Positions 38,362-48,159 are shown, counted from the stretch's first letter. The stretch is 64,000 bases of DNA from Vibrio splendidus 12E03 (GCF_000272105.2 NZ_AJZD02000279.1:1-64000), one strand, 5' to 3'. Notes: generated by a model from the sequence alone, not told the origin. Made by a program: numbers and translations.

Positions 38362-38476
38362 AGCATAATCCAGAAAGTAAAGTGGCATTTAATCGACATT
38401 AAACGCCATTTTACTTGGTTGAGCCATCACTAAGTTCAACCACCATAACTAAATCGTCCGTTAAAATCGGACCGAA

Positions 38477-38505
38477 TTGACACCGAGCATTGACCCTTAT
38501 ATAAA
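38477..38505 (+). promoter_or_regulatory. Sigma70 promoter of arsR
   Basis: -35 TTGACA (38477-38482), 17-bp spacer and -10 TATAAA (38500-38505), a near-consensus promoter 53 bp before the arsR ATG. The expected transcript start falls just before the palindrome at 38519-38538. Confidence 0.8.
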
Positions 38506-38518
38506 ATGGGCTTACTAT

Positions 38519-38538
38519 TAATCGTCTTTTAACGATTA
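38519..38538. promoter_or_regulatory. ArsR-type operator upstream of arsR
   Basis: Palindrome TAATCGT-N6-ACGATTA just downstream of the promoter, where a repressor would block transcription. A related element precedes acr3. Confidence 0.65.
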
Positions 38539-38557
38539 TGAAAAGCGAAACATCAAT

Positions 38558-38899
38558 ATGAACGAAACTTGCTCTACAACTGGTGGCTGTGCTCTGCCAA
38601 TCGGACATGGTGATGTCGAAGCTGAAAAGCAAATGGCAACTCTAGCGAAAGCGCTCGCTCACCCGGCAAGAGTTCGTATATTGAGTATCCTTTCAACGTT
38701 AGAAAAATCGGGCGGCTGTTTGAACAGTGACTTGGTGAGTGAATTAGGTTTGGCTCAATCAACAGTATCAGAGCACCTAAGAATCTTGAAAACCTCAGGC
38801 TTCATCACTGCTGAATCGATACCACCGAAGATGTGCTATCGCATTAACCGAGATAATATTCAGCAATTTGAATCGCTTATCGACACCATTTTAAAATAG
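38558..38899 (+). CDS. arsR: ArsR-family metalloregulator
   Basis: 113-residue winged-helix repressor (LAKALAHPARVRILSIL, LGLAQSTVSEHLRILKTSGFI). Next to acr3 it should sense arsenite. The usual ELCVCDL metal site is absent; the cysteines are Cys5 and Cys11 near the N-terminus, Cys54 before the recognition region (SGGCLNSDLV) and Cys93. Ribosome site weak. Promoter and operator are recognisable upstream. Confidence 0.88.
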   Translation: MNETCSTTGGCALPIGHGDVEAEKQMATLAKALAHPARVRILSILSTLEKSGGCLNSDLVSELGLAQSTVSEHLRILKTSGFITAESIPPKMCYRINRDNIQQFESLIDTILK

Positions 38900-38956
38900 A
38901 TTAACCACGCTTAGTTTGTCGAACACAATAAACTAGGCGTATTTTTTGCCTTTAAA

Positions 38957-38975
38957 TATCGCTTTTCGACGATTA
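38957..38975. promoter_or_regulatory. Second ArsR-like element upstream of acr3
   Basis: TATCGCTTTTCGACGATTA resembles the operator before arsR (ATCG, a CTTTT spacer, ACGATTA), 27 bp before the acr3 ATG. The call rests on similarity. Confidence 0.5.
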
Positions 38976-39001
38976 ACGATAACAACCAAAGAGATAATAT
39001 A

Positions 39002-40057
39002 ATGAAACCAAAATTAGGTTTTCTCGATCGCTACTTAACGCTGTGGATCTTCATCGCCATGGGCATTGGTGTACTGCTTGGCACCTTGTTCCCACAAATC
39101 GAACAGTGGAACGAATCAATGTCTGTTGGCACAACCAACATTCCACTGGCAATTGGCCTTATCTTAATGATGTACCCACCTCTGGCTAAGGTTAACTACA
39201 GCCTGCTAGGCACCGTGGTAAAAGATAAGAAAGCGATCAAACTATCTTTGATCATGAACTGGTTTGTCGGCCCAATTCTGATGTTTGTACTGGCACTAAC
39301 TTTCTTGGGTGATCACCCAGGTTACATGGTTGGCGTAATCCTAATTGGTCTTGCTCGCTGTGTGGCGATGGTTCTGGTTTGGAATGACATCGGCGGCGGT
39401 AATAAAGAGTACGGTGCGGCGTTGGTTGCTCTGAACAGCGCGTTCCAAGTGGTAAGCTACAGCTTTATGGCGTGGTTGTTCATCAGCGTTCTTCCTCCGG
39501 TATTCGGTTACGAAGGTATGTTGGTTGATATCTCAATGATCGATATTGCACACAGCGTACTTATCTACCTAGGTATCCCATTCCTAGCGGGCTTCTTAAG
39601 CCGTAAGATCCTGGTGTCGATAAAGGGCGAGCAATGGTACAACGATGTGTTTATTCCACGTATCTCTCCAATCACACTGATTGCACTACTGGCAACCATC
39701 GTTCTGATGTTCAGCCTGAAAGGCGAAATGATTGTTGAATTGCCAATGGATGTACTATTGATCGCGGTTCCACTGACTATCTACTTTACGGCTATGTTCT
39801 TCATCAGCTTCTTCATCGGTAAGAAGATGGGCATTGAGTACGACAAGAACGCATCAATCGCGTTCACAGCAACAGGTAACAACTTCGAGCTAGCTATTGC
39901 TGTCGCTATCTCAGTATTCGGTATCAATTCAGACCAAGCGTTTGCCGGTGTTATCGGTCCACTGATTGAAGTACCTGTGTTGATTTACCTAGTGAACGTG
40001 GCGCTTAAGATGAAAGACAAGTATTACAATGGTCAAACAGTTAAACCTAACGTCTAG
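39002..40057 (+). CDS. acr3: Arsenite efflux permease, ACR3 family
   Basis: 351 residues with ten predicted membrane helices, exporting As(III). The conserved helix-4 Cys is in [15 protein letters not shown], and the second signature [16 protein letters not shown] contains the conserved Glu. The protein begins [19 protein letters not shown], as in ACR3. It lies 102 bp after arsR on the same strand with its own ArsR-like site. No arsC reductase is adjacent. Confidence 0.93.
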   Translation: MKPKLGFLDRYLTLWIFIAMGIGVLLGTLFPQIEQWNESMSVGTTNIPLAIGLILMMYPPLAKVNYSLLGTVVKDKKAIKLSLIMNWFVGPILMFVLALTFLGDHPGYMVGVILIGLARCVAMVLVWNDIGGGNKEYGAALVALNSAFQVVSYSFMAWLFISVLPPVFGYEGMLVDISMIDIAHSVLIYLGIPFLAGFLSRKILVSIKGEQWYNDVFIPRISPITLIALLATIVLMFSLKGEMIVELPMDVLLIAVPLTIYFTAMFFISFFIGKKMGIEYDKNASIAFTATGNNFELAIAVAISVFGINSDQAFAGVIGPLIEVPVLIYLVNVALKMKDKYYNGQTVKPNV

Positions 40058-40101
40058 CATCTAGAGCTAGAGCGAACAAAAAGCTGCATCACTTTGAACA
40101 G

Positions 40102-40136
40102 AAAGGCTCACACGTTAAACGGTGAGCCTTTTCTTT
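40102..40136. terminator. Terminator between acr3 and the LysR gene
   Basis: Stem AAAGGCTCAC/GTGAGCCTTT (loop about 10 nt), followed by TCTTTATTT. Lies between convergent genes. Confidence 0.85.
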
Positions 40137-40169
40137 ATTTAGTTTGACCCAATTTAAGTCTCGCCCAGC

Positions 40170-41057
40170 TTACGTTTCGTCTAATAGGCCTTTCAATGCT
40201 TGTTCAAGCCAAAGCAATGCTGGGCCTTTCGAGCGTGTTTTAGACAAAACAAGATCAACGGGTGGCGACCACGTTTTGTGATCGAATGAGACATTAATCT
40301 CCACTAAACGCTGCTTATTCAGCTCCTCTTCGACGAGGTGCTTAGGTAAGTATGCCCAGCCAATATCACTGCCGAGTACCACCTCTTTGATAACAATAAA
40401 GCTGTTTGACCACCATACCTTACCGGCAATCAGCGGGAACTGATCCATCCCCTTACCTTTATCTCCCCTCAACATTAACTGTCGATGCGGGAGTAAATCG
40501 GACAATTTCGCGACACCTGTTTTTGCGAGCGAATGACTAGGGTGACACACGGCAATAAACGGTAAGTGACCAATAAAGCAAGGCTCAGAGCCGACGTCAA
40601 AAGCCAAATTGGTAAACATCAGCCCAATGTCTGCTCTCTCTTCGATAATTAAAGGGTTGACCTCTGTTGTGGTACACGCAACCAGCTCAACTTCAGTCGC
40701 AGGGAATTGTTTGCTAAATCGACTAAGGATCTTAGATAGGTTTGGGACCAACAATGAATCATCTAGTGCAATTTTGATGAGCCCCTCTTCACCGCTCCCC
40801 ATCGCATTAACCGTCACATTCAGATCTTCAACCTGAAGCACGATCGCTTTCACCTGTTTAAATAACTGCTCGCCCGCTTTGGTTAGTGAAGGCTTTCGAG
40901 TCGAACGATCAAAAAGCTCAACATTAAAATCTATTTCAAGATTACTGATGCCTTGGCTCACCGCCGACTGTACCTTACCCAAATGACGAGCACTGGCAGA
41001 AAATGATCCTAATTCAACGGCATACACAAACATTTTCAGTTGTTCAATGTTGTACAT
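40170..41057 (-). CDS. LysR-family regulator divergent from the PACE pump
   Basis: 295 residues with an N-terminal LysR helix-turn-helix (MYNIEQLKMFVYAVELGSFSASARHLGKVQSAVSQGISNLE) and a type 2 periplasmic-binding-like effector domain. The start at MYNIEQ has GGGAG six bases upstream; the longer reading adds 15 residues without a site. Divergent from the PACE gene, as AceR is from aceI in Acinetobacter, so it likely activates the pump. Confidence 0.9.
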   Translation of the reverse strand: MYNIEQLKMFVYAVELGSFSASARHLGKVQSAVSQGISNLEIDFNVELFDRSTRKPSLTKAGEQLFKQVKAIVLQVEDLNVTVNAMGSGEEGLIKIALDDSLLVPNLSKILSRFSKQFPATEVELVACTTTEVNPLIIEERADIGLMFTNLAFDVGSEPCFIGHLPFIAVCHPSHSLAKTGVAKLSDLLPHRQLMLRGDKGKGMDQFPLIAGKVWWSNSFIVIKEVVLGSDIGWAYLPKHLVEEELNKQRLVEINVSFDHKTWSPPVDLVLSKTRSKGPALLWLEQALKGLLDET

Positions 41058-41187
41058 TCGGTTTCTCCCAAAACTTACTATCATTATATGTGATGCTAAC
41101 AATCTTTATATTATCACTTAAGTAGATATTATCTAGCCAAGTCATTAGCCCATAGGCGGCTATTTAATCGTAAAGAGAGTTAGAAAA

Positions 41188-41619
41188 ATGTCACATAAAG
41201 AACGCATGTTGCACATGGTGCTATTTGAATTGGTTGCTTTGGTTTTGATGGCAGGGCTTGCAACCTATGTTACAGGAAATGGCGCAGGTGAAATGGCAGG
41301 CTTAGCGCTCGCAATATCATTGATAGCAATGGCTTGGAACTACGTTTACAACTATGGCTACGACAAAATTTACGGAACAGACCGAAGCGAAAGAACCACG
41401 AAAACACGTATTCTGCACGGCTTAGGTTTCGAACTGGGTTTGATGCTGGTGACGTTCCCGCTACTGATGTGGGTACTTCAACTCGATTTCTGGACAGTAC
41501 TAGTAATGGATATCGGAATTGTTATCTTCTTCGTGCTGTACGCGATAGCATTCAACTGGGCGTATGACTCAATCCGAGCTCAATTGGTTTCGAAAGGAAA
41601 AGTTGCAGCTCTGGTTTAG
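41188..41619 (+). CDS. PACE-family antimicrobial efflux pump (AceI-like)
   Basis: 143 residues, four membrane helices in two tandem bacterial-transmembrane-pair domains. The conserved Glu near residue 14 (MVLFELVALV), the WNYVYNYGYD block and its second-half counterpart FNWAYD are present. AceI-type pumps export biocides such as chlorhexidine and probably polyamines. GAGAG precedes the ATG. Divergent from a LysR gene. Confidence 0.92.
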   Translation: MSHKERMLHMVLFELVALVLMAGLATYVTGNGAGEMAGLALAISLIAMAWNYVYNYGYDKIYGTDRSERTTKTRILHGLGFELGLMLVTFPLLMWVLQLDFWTVLVMDIGIVIFFVLYAIAFNWAYDSIRAQLVSKGKVAALV

Positions 41620-41663
41620 AGCTGTAAGTTCTTAACTTATAACAAGAACAAACATCCAAATTG

Positions 41664-41701
41664 AAACTGCCAAACTACAACTTAGTTGGCAGTTTATTCA
41701 T
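41664..41701 (+). terminator. Terminator of the PACE gene
   Basis: Stem AAACTGCCAA/TTGGCAGTTT with a 12-nt loop, then ATTCATTT. Confidence 0.8.
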
Positions 41702-41880
41702 TTATGCATATAAGCGCATTTGTTAACGCCCTTGTTACATAGCAAAAACATCACACAGCCCTCCCTAATTAAGTCTAATTATCCACCACTCACGAAGTAG
41801 CATCACAAATCCGAATACAAACTCCTCGTACCAGTTGCGCATTCATTTACATATAGGTAGTTTGAGCGGCTTCGCAACCT

Positions 41881-42010
41881 ATCAATTCGAGCAATGACGT
41901 TCATGCGAGCATCTTTTCCGAGCAAAAGTGTTCGGATTAACATTTCAAGTGACTTTAATTAACAATTTTATGCTCAAACGCTCACTTTTGATGTTCGTTT
42001 ATTTTCGAGT
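41881..42010. promoter_or_regulatory. Candidate GlpR operator region upstream of glpF
   Basis: Contains the palindrome CCGAGCA-N4-TGTTCGG (41918-41935), further TGYTCG/CGARCA half-sites (41888-41893, 41992-41997) and ATCAATTCGAGCA (41881-41893), which recurs exactly before glpR. The half-site resembles the GlpR half-site (TGTTCG). The rest of the 448-bp gap between the PACE gene and glpF holds only the PACE terminator. Confidence 0.6.
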
Positions 42011-42067
42011 TCGCAAATATATGCACAATACACGTGCTAGATAAGCAAAACTAAAAAGGACTCGAAC

Positions 42068-42922
42068 ATGACAACAAACAAACACCCTTCTTTATTTGGG
42101 CAATGCTTGGCTGAATTTATCGGTACAGGATTACTCATATTCTTTGGCGTTGGCTGTGTGGCCGCTCTGGTATTAACCGGTGCGACATTCGGACAATGGG
42201 AAATCAGCATCATCTGGGGCTTCGGTGTTGCGATTGCAATTTACTGTACTGCTGGCGTTTCTGGCGCACACATTAACCCGGCGGTAACCATCGCGCTGGC
42301 CATGTTCCATGGCTTTGATAAAGCGAAAGTGGTGCCTTACATCATTTCGCAACTGCTTGGCGCATTCTGCTCTGCTGCGCTGGTATACAGCCTGTACAGC
42401 AACCTATTTACTGATTACGAAATTGCGCATAACTTTGTTCGTAGCAGCCAAGACGCACTATCAACAGCAGGTATTTTCTCAACATACCCACATGCTTCAC
42501 TCTCTTTCTTTGGCGCTTTTGCTGTGGAATTTGTGATTACTGCTGTTTTGATGTTCGCTATCTTAGCGTTAGGTGATGAAAACAACGGCGCATCTCGCGG
42601 TGCAATGAATCCTCTACTGATCGGTATTCTTATCGCAGTAATTGGTGGTTCTTTAGGTCCACTGACTGGCTTTGCGATGAACCCTGCTCGTGACTTTGGG
42701 CCAAAACTTTTTGCTTACTTTGCAGGTTGGGATTTCGCACTAAGCGGTGCTCGTGATATTCCTTACTTCATCGTTCCAATTCTTGCTCCAATTGCTGGTG
42801 CGTGTTTTGGTGGTTGGTTGTACCCACGTGTTATCGGTGCTTACCTACCAGTAGAAGGCCAAGGCTGCACAATTCCAAACCAATGTGAAACAGAACAAGA
42901 AGCTGAACAAGCTCAAGCTTAA
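42068..42922 (+). CDS. glpF: Glycerol uptake facilitator (aquaglyceroporin)
   Basis: 284 residues, six membrane helices and the two NPA boxes (GAHINPAVT and GFAMNPARDFGP; the Asp after the second marks glycerol channels). Lets glycerol diffuse across the inner membrane to be trapped by GlpK. AAGGA precedes the ATG. Followed by glpK after 59 bp. The Gln/Glu-rich C-terminal tail is ordinary. Confidence 0.96.
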   Translation: MTTNKHPSLFGQCLAEFIGTGLLIFFGVGCVAALVLTGATFGQWEISIIWGFGVAIAIYCTAGVSGAHINPAVTIALAMFHGFDKAKVVPYIISQLLGAFCSAALVYSLYSNLFTDYEIAHNFVRSSQDALSTAGIFSTYPHASLSFFGAFAVEFVITAVLMFAILALGDENNGASRGAMNPLLIGILIAVIGGSLGPLTGFAMNPARDFGPKLFAYFAGWDFALSGARDIPYFIVPILAPIAGACFGGWLYPRVIGAYLPVEGQGCTIPNQCETEQEAEQAQA

Positions 42923-42981
42923 TCCCTAAGCGACCTTACATTTACTAAAATATAAATAACGAAAGAAAAAGGATTCTTACC

Positions 42982-44502
42982 ATGACCGAGCAAAAATACA
43001 TTGTTGCCCTAGACCAAGGCACCACAAGTTCTCGCGCTGTAATCCTCGACCACGATGCAAACATCGTTAGCTCTTCTCAAAGAGAATTCACTCAGATTTA
43101 CCCGAAAGCGGGTTGGGTTGAGCACGACCCAATGGAAATCTGGGCAACTCAAAGCTCTACATTGGTTGAAGCACTCGCTAAAGCAGGCATTCGCAGCGAC
43201 GAGCTAGCGGGTATTGGTATCACTAACCAACGTGAAACCACTATTGTTTGGAACAAAGAAACTGGCAAACCGGTTTACAACGCAATCGTATGGCAGTGTC
43301 GCCGTACAGCAGATATCTGTGAAGACCTTAATGCGCGTGGCCTAGAAGACTACGTACGTGACAATACAGGTTTAGTCCTTGACCCGTATTTCTCAGGTAC
43401 AAAAGTAAAATGGATTCTAGACAACGTTGAAGGCGCTCGCGAAGACGCTGAAGCTGGCAAACTACTGTTCGGTACGGTTGATACTTGGTTGGTTTGGAAG
43501 ATGACTCAAGGACGTGTTCACGTTACGGATTACACTAACGCGTCACGTACTATGTTGTTCAACATCAACGACCTATGTTGGGATCAAAAGCTCCTTGATG
43601 AGATGGGTATCCCGTCATCAATGATGCCAGAAGTGAAGCGTTCTTCTGAGGTTTACGGTCAAACGAACCTTGGTGGTAAAGGCGGTACTCGTATTCCAAT
43701 CGCGGGTATTGCGGGTGACCAACAAGCGGCACTTTACGGTCAAATGTGTGTAGAAGCAGGCCAAGCTAAGAACACTTACGGCACGGGTTGTTTCCTTCTA
43801 ATGAACACGGGCCAAGAGAAAGTCACATCGAAAAACGGCCTTCTAACCACACTGGCATGTGGTCCTAAAGGCGAACCTGCATACGCACTTGAAGGTGCAG
43901 TATTCATGGGCGGTGCATCAATCCAATGGCTACGTGATGAAATGAAGCTACTGGCTGGTGCAGAAGACTCTGAGTACTTCGCAACCAAAGTAGACTCTTC
44001 AAACGGCGTTTACGTGGTTCCTGCATTTACTGGCCTAGGCGCGCCATACTGGGATGCTTATGCTCGCGGTACGATTGTCGGCCTAACTCGTGGTGTTAAC
44101 TCTAACCACATCATCCGTGCAACGCTGGAAGGTATTGCTTACCAAACTCGTGACGTACTAGACGCGATGCAAGCGGACTCGGGCATCAAGCTAGCGAAAC
44201 TACGTGTTGATGGCGGTGCAGTAGCGAATAACTTCCTAATGCAATTCCAATCAGACGTGCTTGATACTGAAGTTCACCGTCCTGAAGTAACGGAAGTAAC
44301 CGCTCTAGGTGCCGCTTACCTTGCTGGCCTAGCGGTTGGTTTCTGGGACAGCATCGACGAGCTTCAAGACAAAGCCGTTCTTGACCGCACCTTCATACCA
44401 CACCACGACGAGGAGAAGCGTAACCGCCGTTACAAAGGTTGGAAACGTGCTATCAAGTGTGCACAGGTTTGGTCTGAACTGCACGATGACGACGAAGAGT
44501 AA
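42982..44502 (+). CDS. glpK: Glycerol kinase
   Basis: 506 residues (E. coli 502). FGGY kinase making sn-glycerol 3-phosphate. Begins [16 protein letters not shown], with WQCRRT, the [13 protein letters not shown] phosphate loop and [21 protein letters not shown] precedes the ATG. Second gene of the glpFK unit, which ends in a terminator before glpR. Confidence 0.97.
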   Translation: MTEQKYIVALDQGTTSSRAVILDHDANIVSSSQREFTQIYPKAGWVEHDPMEIWATQSSTLVEALAKAGIRSDELAGIGITNQRETTIVWNKETGKPVYNAIVWQCRRTADICEDLNARGLEDYVRDNTGLVLDPYFSGTKVKWILDNVEGAREDAEAGKLLFGTVDTWLVWKMTQGRVHVTDYTNASRTMLFNINDLCWDQKLLDEMGIPSSMMPEVKRSSEVYGQTNLGGKGGTRIPIAGIAGDQQAALYGQMCVEAGQAKNTYGTGCFLLMNTGQEKVTSKNGLLTTLACGPKGEPAYALEGAVFMGGASIQWLRDEMKLLAGAEDSEYFATKVDSSNGVYVVPAFTGLGAPYWDAYARGTIVGLTRGVNSNHIIRATLEGIAYQTRDVLDAMQADSGIKLAKLRVDGGAVANNFLMQFQSDVLDTEVHRPEVTEVTALGAAYLAGLAVGFWDSIDELQDKAVLDRTFIPHHDEEKRNRRYKGWKRAIKCAQVWSELHDDDEE

Positions 44503-44581
44503 TCTAAGCGTGAGTTAACAGAGGAGCACGAATAATCCCTTCTTAGTCGATTAGATTGTTCGAACCTCAGCAAACGAAACT

Positions 44582-44610
44582 AAAAAGAGCACTATTTTGT
44601 GCTCTTTTTT
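44582..44610 (+). terminator. Terminator of glpFK
   Basis: Stem AAAAAGAGCAC/GTGCTCTTTTT with a TATTTT loop and a T-run. Confidence 0.92.
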
Positions 44611-44694
44611 GCGTTTCAGGCTCAAATTCCATGTTTTGAGCAGCGTTTTTGCGGTTTAGACATGATTCCTTACCATCATTACTTCTCTCTTTTC

Positions 44695-44707
44695 ATCAAT
44701 TCGAGCA
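44695..44707. promoter_or_regulatory. GlpR-like half-site upstream of glpR
   Basis: ATCAATTCGAGCA is identical to 41881-41893 upstream of glpF and contains the CGAGCA half-site. It lies 71 bp before the glpR start and suggests autoregulation. Confidence 0.5.
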
Positions 44708-44777
44708 CAATAGCGTGAGTTTATATTTTCGATTTTGACGCGCTAGAGCCCTTTGCGCGCAGGGAGTGGTAAGTTAA

Positions 44778-45563
44778 GTGAAGCAGATACCAAGACACCA
44801 GCAGATTGTAGATCTGGTAAAAACACAAGGATATGTGAGTACCGAAGAGCTCGTTGAAAAGTTCGATGTCAGCCCACAAACCATCAGACGAGACCTCAAT
44901 GAACTGGCCGATAGCAACAAAATTCGTCGCTATCATGGTGGTGCAACCATTCCTTTAAGCTCGGAAAACACCTCTTATAACACGCGTAAAGCGCTTAACT
45001 TCAACGAAAAAGACGTGATTGCAGACGAACTGGTTAAACACATCCCAGATGGCGCAACCCTATTCGTTGATATAGGTACTACACCAGAATCGGTCGCCCG
45101 CGCACTCAACAAAAATCACAAACAATTACGAGTTGTCACCAACAACATCAATGTTGCGAGCATCCTTCTACCGAACCCAGAGATCAAGGTTATCTTGGCG
45201 GGCGGTGAAGTACGTAACCGCGATGGTGGTATTGTCGGCGAAGCGACACTCGATTTCGTGAAGCAGTTCCGCCTCGATTTCGGCATTTTGGGTATCAGCG
45301 GCATCGACTTTGATGGCTCACTGCTCGATTTTGATTACCACGAAGTTCGAGTGAAACAAGCCATCATCGAAAACAGCCGCAGTATCTTCTTAGCCGTCGA
45401 CCACACAAAGTTTGGCCGCAATGCGATGGTTAAGCTCGGCAATATCTCCCAGGCGCACATGGTGTTTACTAATAAACAACCACCGGAAGAGATTCTCAAC
45501 ATCCTTAAAGATTCAGCAATACCATTAGAAGTGATCGATACCGCTCGTCCTGTGAGCGAATAA
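44778..45563 (+). CDS. glpR: Glycerol-3-phosphate regulon repressor GlpR (DeoR family)
   Basis: 261 residues from a GTG start: KQIPRHQQIVDLVKTQGYVSTEELVEKFDVSPQTIRRDLNEL closely follows E. coli GlpR. The sensor domain shows FVDIGTTPESVARAL, ILAGGEVRNRDGGIVG and AVDHTKFGRNAM. Located between glpFK and glpD, with GlpR-type half-sites at all three promoters. Confidence 0.95.
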   Translation: MKQIPRHQQIVDLVKTQGYVSTEELVEKFDVSPQTIRRDLNELADSNKIRRYHGGATIPLSSENTSYNTRKALNFNEKDVIADELVKHIPDGATLFVDIGTTPESVARALNKNHKQLRVVTNNINVASILLPNPEIKVILAGGEVRNRDGGIVGEATLDFVKQFRLDFGILGISGIDFDGSLLDFDYHEVRVKQAIIENSRSIFLAVDHTKFGRNAMVKLGNISQAHMVFTNKQPPEEILNILKDSAIPLEVIDTARPVSE

Positions 45564-45685
45564 CTCAACATAAGTGCTCAGTGAAGCCATTTTCTTAAAC
45601 GAATCACGATTCTTTATAGAAAAGTTAAAAAAGTAAAACTTGCTCACTACCAGTGTCGCTTCTATGCTCGAATTAGATTTATTTG

Positions 45686-45717
45686 AACCTCTGCTTTCAT
45701 AAGCAGAGGTTTTTTTA
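45686..45717 (+). terminator. Terminator of glpR
   Basis: Stem AACCTCTGCTT/AAGCAGAGGTT with a TCAT loop, then a T-run. Confidence 0.93.
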
Positions 45718-45792
45718 TGTCCAAATCACATAAAACGCGCATAAACGAAAATAATAAATGACCGCAAACGAAAGTTAAGATAGGATTCACTT

Positions 45793-45818
45793 ATGTTCTA
45801 AAATGCTCGTTCGCTCAG
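45793..45818. promoter_or_regulatory. GlpR-like half-sites upstream of glpD
   Basis: TGTTCT and TGCTCG half-sites lie in direct order within 45 bp of the glpD ATG; AAACGAAA repeats sit further upstream (about 45745 and 45772). Assignment by similarity to the glpF sites. Confidence 0.4.
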
Positions 45819-45833
45819 CAAGAGGTCAAAATC

Positions 45834-47393
45834 ATGAGTGCTCAACAAAATAATTCAAACAACAGTACATCTTCCACTTTAGACTTGATCGTGATTGGCG
45901 GCGGCATCAATGGTGCAGGTATCGCAGCAGATGCAGCAGGTCGTGGTCTCAACGTTGGCTTATACGAAGCAAATGATTTTGCTTCTGCTACTTCATCTGC
46001 AAGTTCAAAACTGATCCACGGTGGTTTACGTTACCTTGAACATTACGAGTTTCGTTTGGTTTCGGAAGCGCTTGCAGAACGCGAAGTATTGTTAAGAAAA
46101 GCACCTCATGTTGCTCAGCCAATGCGTTTCCGTTTACCCCATCGACCATTTTTACGCCCAGCTTGGATGATCCGTTGTGGCCTATTCCTTTACGATAACT
46201 TGGGTAAACGCACCACACTTCCTGGAAGTAAAACGGTGAACTTGGCTAAATCAGGCTTACTGAAGCCAGAAATGAAAACAGGTTTCGAATACTCAGATTG
46301 CTGGGTAGATGATGCGCGCATGGTATTGCTCAACGTGTTAGCGGCGAAAGAGAACAACGCAGAAGTTCGTAACTACTGCCGAGTTGAAAAAGCGCACCGT
46401 GAAGGCGGTATCTGGCATGTGACGATCCTTGATGTCATGACAAACCAACGTTTTGAACGTAAAGCAAAAGCGCTAGTGAATGCAGCAGGCCCTTGGGTTA
46501 AGCAATTCTTTGATGATGGATTGGAGCAGGCTTCGCCTCGTAACATTCGTTTAATCAAAGGCTCACACATTGTTGTGCCACGAATCCATGACGAACCACA
46601 AGCGTACATTCTACAAAACAAAGACAATCGTATTGTGTTCATGATCCCTTACCTAGATAAGTTCTCGATCATCGGTACTACCGACCTTGAATACAAAGGC
46701 GATCCACGTAACGTCGCAATTGATGATGTCGAAGTGGATTACTTGATTGATATTGTTAACCAACACTTTGTTAAACAGCTTGGCCGTGAAGATGTGGTTT
46801 GGACATACAGTGGCGTAAGACCGCTTTGTGACGACGAATCTGATTCACCGCAAGCGATCACTCGTGACTACACATTGGAATTAGACGCAGAGCTAGATCA
46901 AGCACCACTGCTTTCGATCTTCGGCGGCAAACTAACCACTTACCGTAAACTAGGCGAAGCAGCACTTAAGAAGTTAGAACCACACCTAACCAACATGGGT
47001 GCGCCTTGGACAGCCAACAACACGCTTCCAGGCGGTAACTTCAGCTGTAGCAGAGAGCAACTGGCGACCATGATCCACACTAAATACCCTTGGGCATCTG
47101 AAGCGCTATTACTTCGCTACGTGACTCAATTTGGTACCTACACATGGAAGCTACTGGAAGGCGCAAATAGCGAAGCTGACCTAGGCATTCAGTTCTCAAG
47201 CGAAGCGCATGGCGTTTATCAAGTTGAAATCGATTACTTGATCAATGAAGAGATGGCGATGACTGACGAAGACATCTTGTGGCGCAGAACCAAGCTTGGC
47301 CTGTACATGAGTGAATCAGAGCAGCAAGCAGTAACGGATTACCTGAAAGAGAAACTACAAAGCAAAGTAGTGAGCTTTTCTCAAGTAGGCTAA
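45834..47393 (+). CDS. glpD: Aerobic glycerol-3-phosphate dehydrogenase
   Basis: 519-residue membrane-associated FAD enzyme oxidising sn-glycerol 3-phosphate to dihydroxyacetone phosphate and passing electrons to quinone. FAD motif DLIVIGGGINGAGIAADAAGRG, SSKLIHGGLRYLEHYEFRLV, NAAGPWV and GGKLTTYRKL are all present. GAGG precedes the ATG. The N-terminus has a Ser/Asn-rich leader of about 15 residues. Confidence 0.97.
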   Translation: MSAQQNNSNNSTSSTLDLIVIGGGINGAGIAADAAGRGLNVGLYEANDFASATSSASSKLIHGGLRYLEHYEFRLVSEALAEREVLLRKAPHVAQPMRFRLPHRPFLRPAWMIRCGLFLYDNLGKRTTLPGSKTVNLAKSGLLKPEMKTGFEYSDCWVDDARMVLLNVLAAKENNAEVRNYCRVEKAHREGGIWHVTILDVMTNQRFERKAKALVNAAGPWVKQFFDDGLEQASPRNIRLIKGSHIVVPRIHDEPQAYILQNKDNRIVFMIPYLDKFSIIGTTDLEYKGDPRNVAIDDVEVDYLIDIVNQHFVKQLGREDVVWTYSGVRPLCDDESDSPQAITRDYTLELDAELDQAPLLSIFGGKLTTYRKLGEAALKKLEPHLTNMGAPWTANNTLPGGNFSCSREQLATMIHTKYPWASEALLLRYVTQFGTYTWKLLEGANSEADLGIQFSSEAHGVYQVEIDYLINEEMAMTDEDILWRRTKLGLYMSESEQQAVTDYLKEKLQSKVVSFSQVG

Positions 47394-47436
47394 ATCCAAC
47401 TAGCCTAAACATGGTTCAAGAACATAGTTAACAATC

Positions 47437-47467
47437 AAGCTTAGCGTCCCCGCGCTAAGCTTTTTTT
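47437..47467 (+). terminator. Terminator of glpD
   Basis: Stem AAGCTTAGCG/CGCTAAGCTT with a 6-nt loop and a T-run. Confidence 0.92.
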
Positions 47468-47577
47468 ATATCCACCCTATTAACAAAACCTTAGTGCTAA
47501 TTGAGTTTGCCTATATCTACGGTTAATTGTATCCAAATATTCTTATGCGTTGAGATAGAGACTGGAACGCAGAAACG

Positions 47578-47603
47578 AAAAAAACTCCCGAAGGAGTTTT
47601 TTT
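47578..47603 (-). terminator. UUCG-loop terminator of the DUF465 gene
   Basis: On the minus strand the stem AAACTCC/GGAGTTT carries a C(UUCG)G tetraloop followed by seven T, 50 bp after the DUF465 stop. The plus strand also has a T-run, so it can work both ways. Confidence 0.88.
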
Positions 47604-47653
47604 GTCTAAGTCTGCAATTCGCCATTTAGCTAATCAGCAAAATTACCAGCTCA

Positions 47654-47890
47654 CTAGCCAGTTAAACGAGCATGCAGTGCATCTTTCAGTACAGAACGAT
47701 CATGTTTCAGTTGGTGCATCGAGCCGTCATCAATGGGTGAATCTTTCAGCTCAAGCTTACGAATCTCTTTATCAAGGTTGTCGTACGTCTTCATGTCTGC
47801 TGCAAAGCCATCGTCAGTTTTAACAAGCTCAGCAATTTTATCTTTCATTTCAGGAAATTCGTGAACAAGAGAATGATTTTCACCTAGCAT
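47654..47890 (-). CDS. YdcH-like DUF465 protein
   Basis: 78-residue, mostly helical protein matching YdcH/DUF465: HSLVHEFPEMKDKIAELVKTDDGFAADMKTYDNLDKEI, then IRKLE and LKHDRSVLKDAL. Function unknown; the family is common in gammaproteobacteria. AGAGG precedes the ATG. Confidence 0.9.
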   Translation of the reverse strand: MLGENHSLVHEFPEMKDKIAELVKTDDGFAADMKTYDNLDKEIRKLELKDSPIDDGSMHQLKHDRSVLKDALHARLTG

Positions 47891-48056
47891 AGAAACCTCT
47901 TAAGTTGAGTAAAGTGATTGGTATTACGCATTCATTATTAACCTTAGCAAGGGAGTCAAATAACAAATGAGATCCAGTACACAGCATAGAATATAGACAA
48001 TTCAGATTCACAAATTTACAACATAAATCGGTAGAGATGCGTTGTTTTACATAGAA

Positions 48057-48083
48057 GAAAGCCTCACGTAATCGCAAGGCTTT
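48057..48083 (-). terminator. Possible terminator of the small lipoprotein gene
   Basis: Minus-strand stem AAAGCCT/AGGCTTT followed by CTTCT. The T-run is poor. Confidence 0.4.
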
Positions 48084-48159
48084 GTAAAGGTGAGTTCTTT
48101 ATAAGAACAGTGACAGAAATGATAATAACAGCAGCTAAAAAGTATTTTCAAAAAAGAGA

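Noticed and set aside
47500..47603. Possible small RNA after glpD ending in a strong hairpin with a T-run on the plus strand
   Set aside because: On the minus strand the hairpin has a UUCG tetraloop and T-run and lies 50 bp after the DUF465 stop, so it is better explained as that gene's terminator. No good promoter lies upstream on the plus strand.
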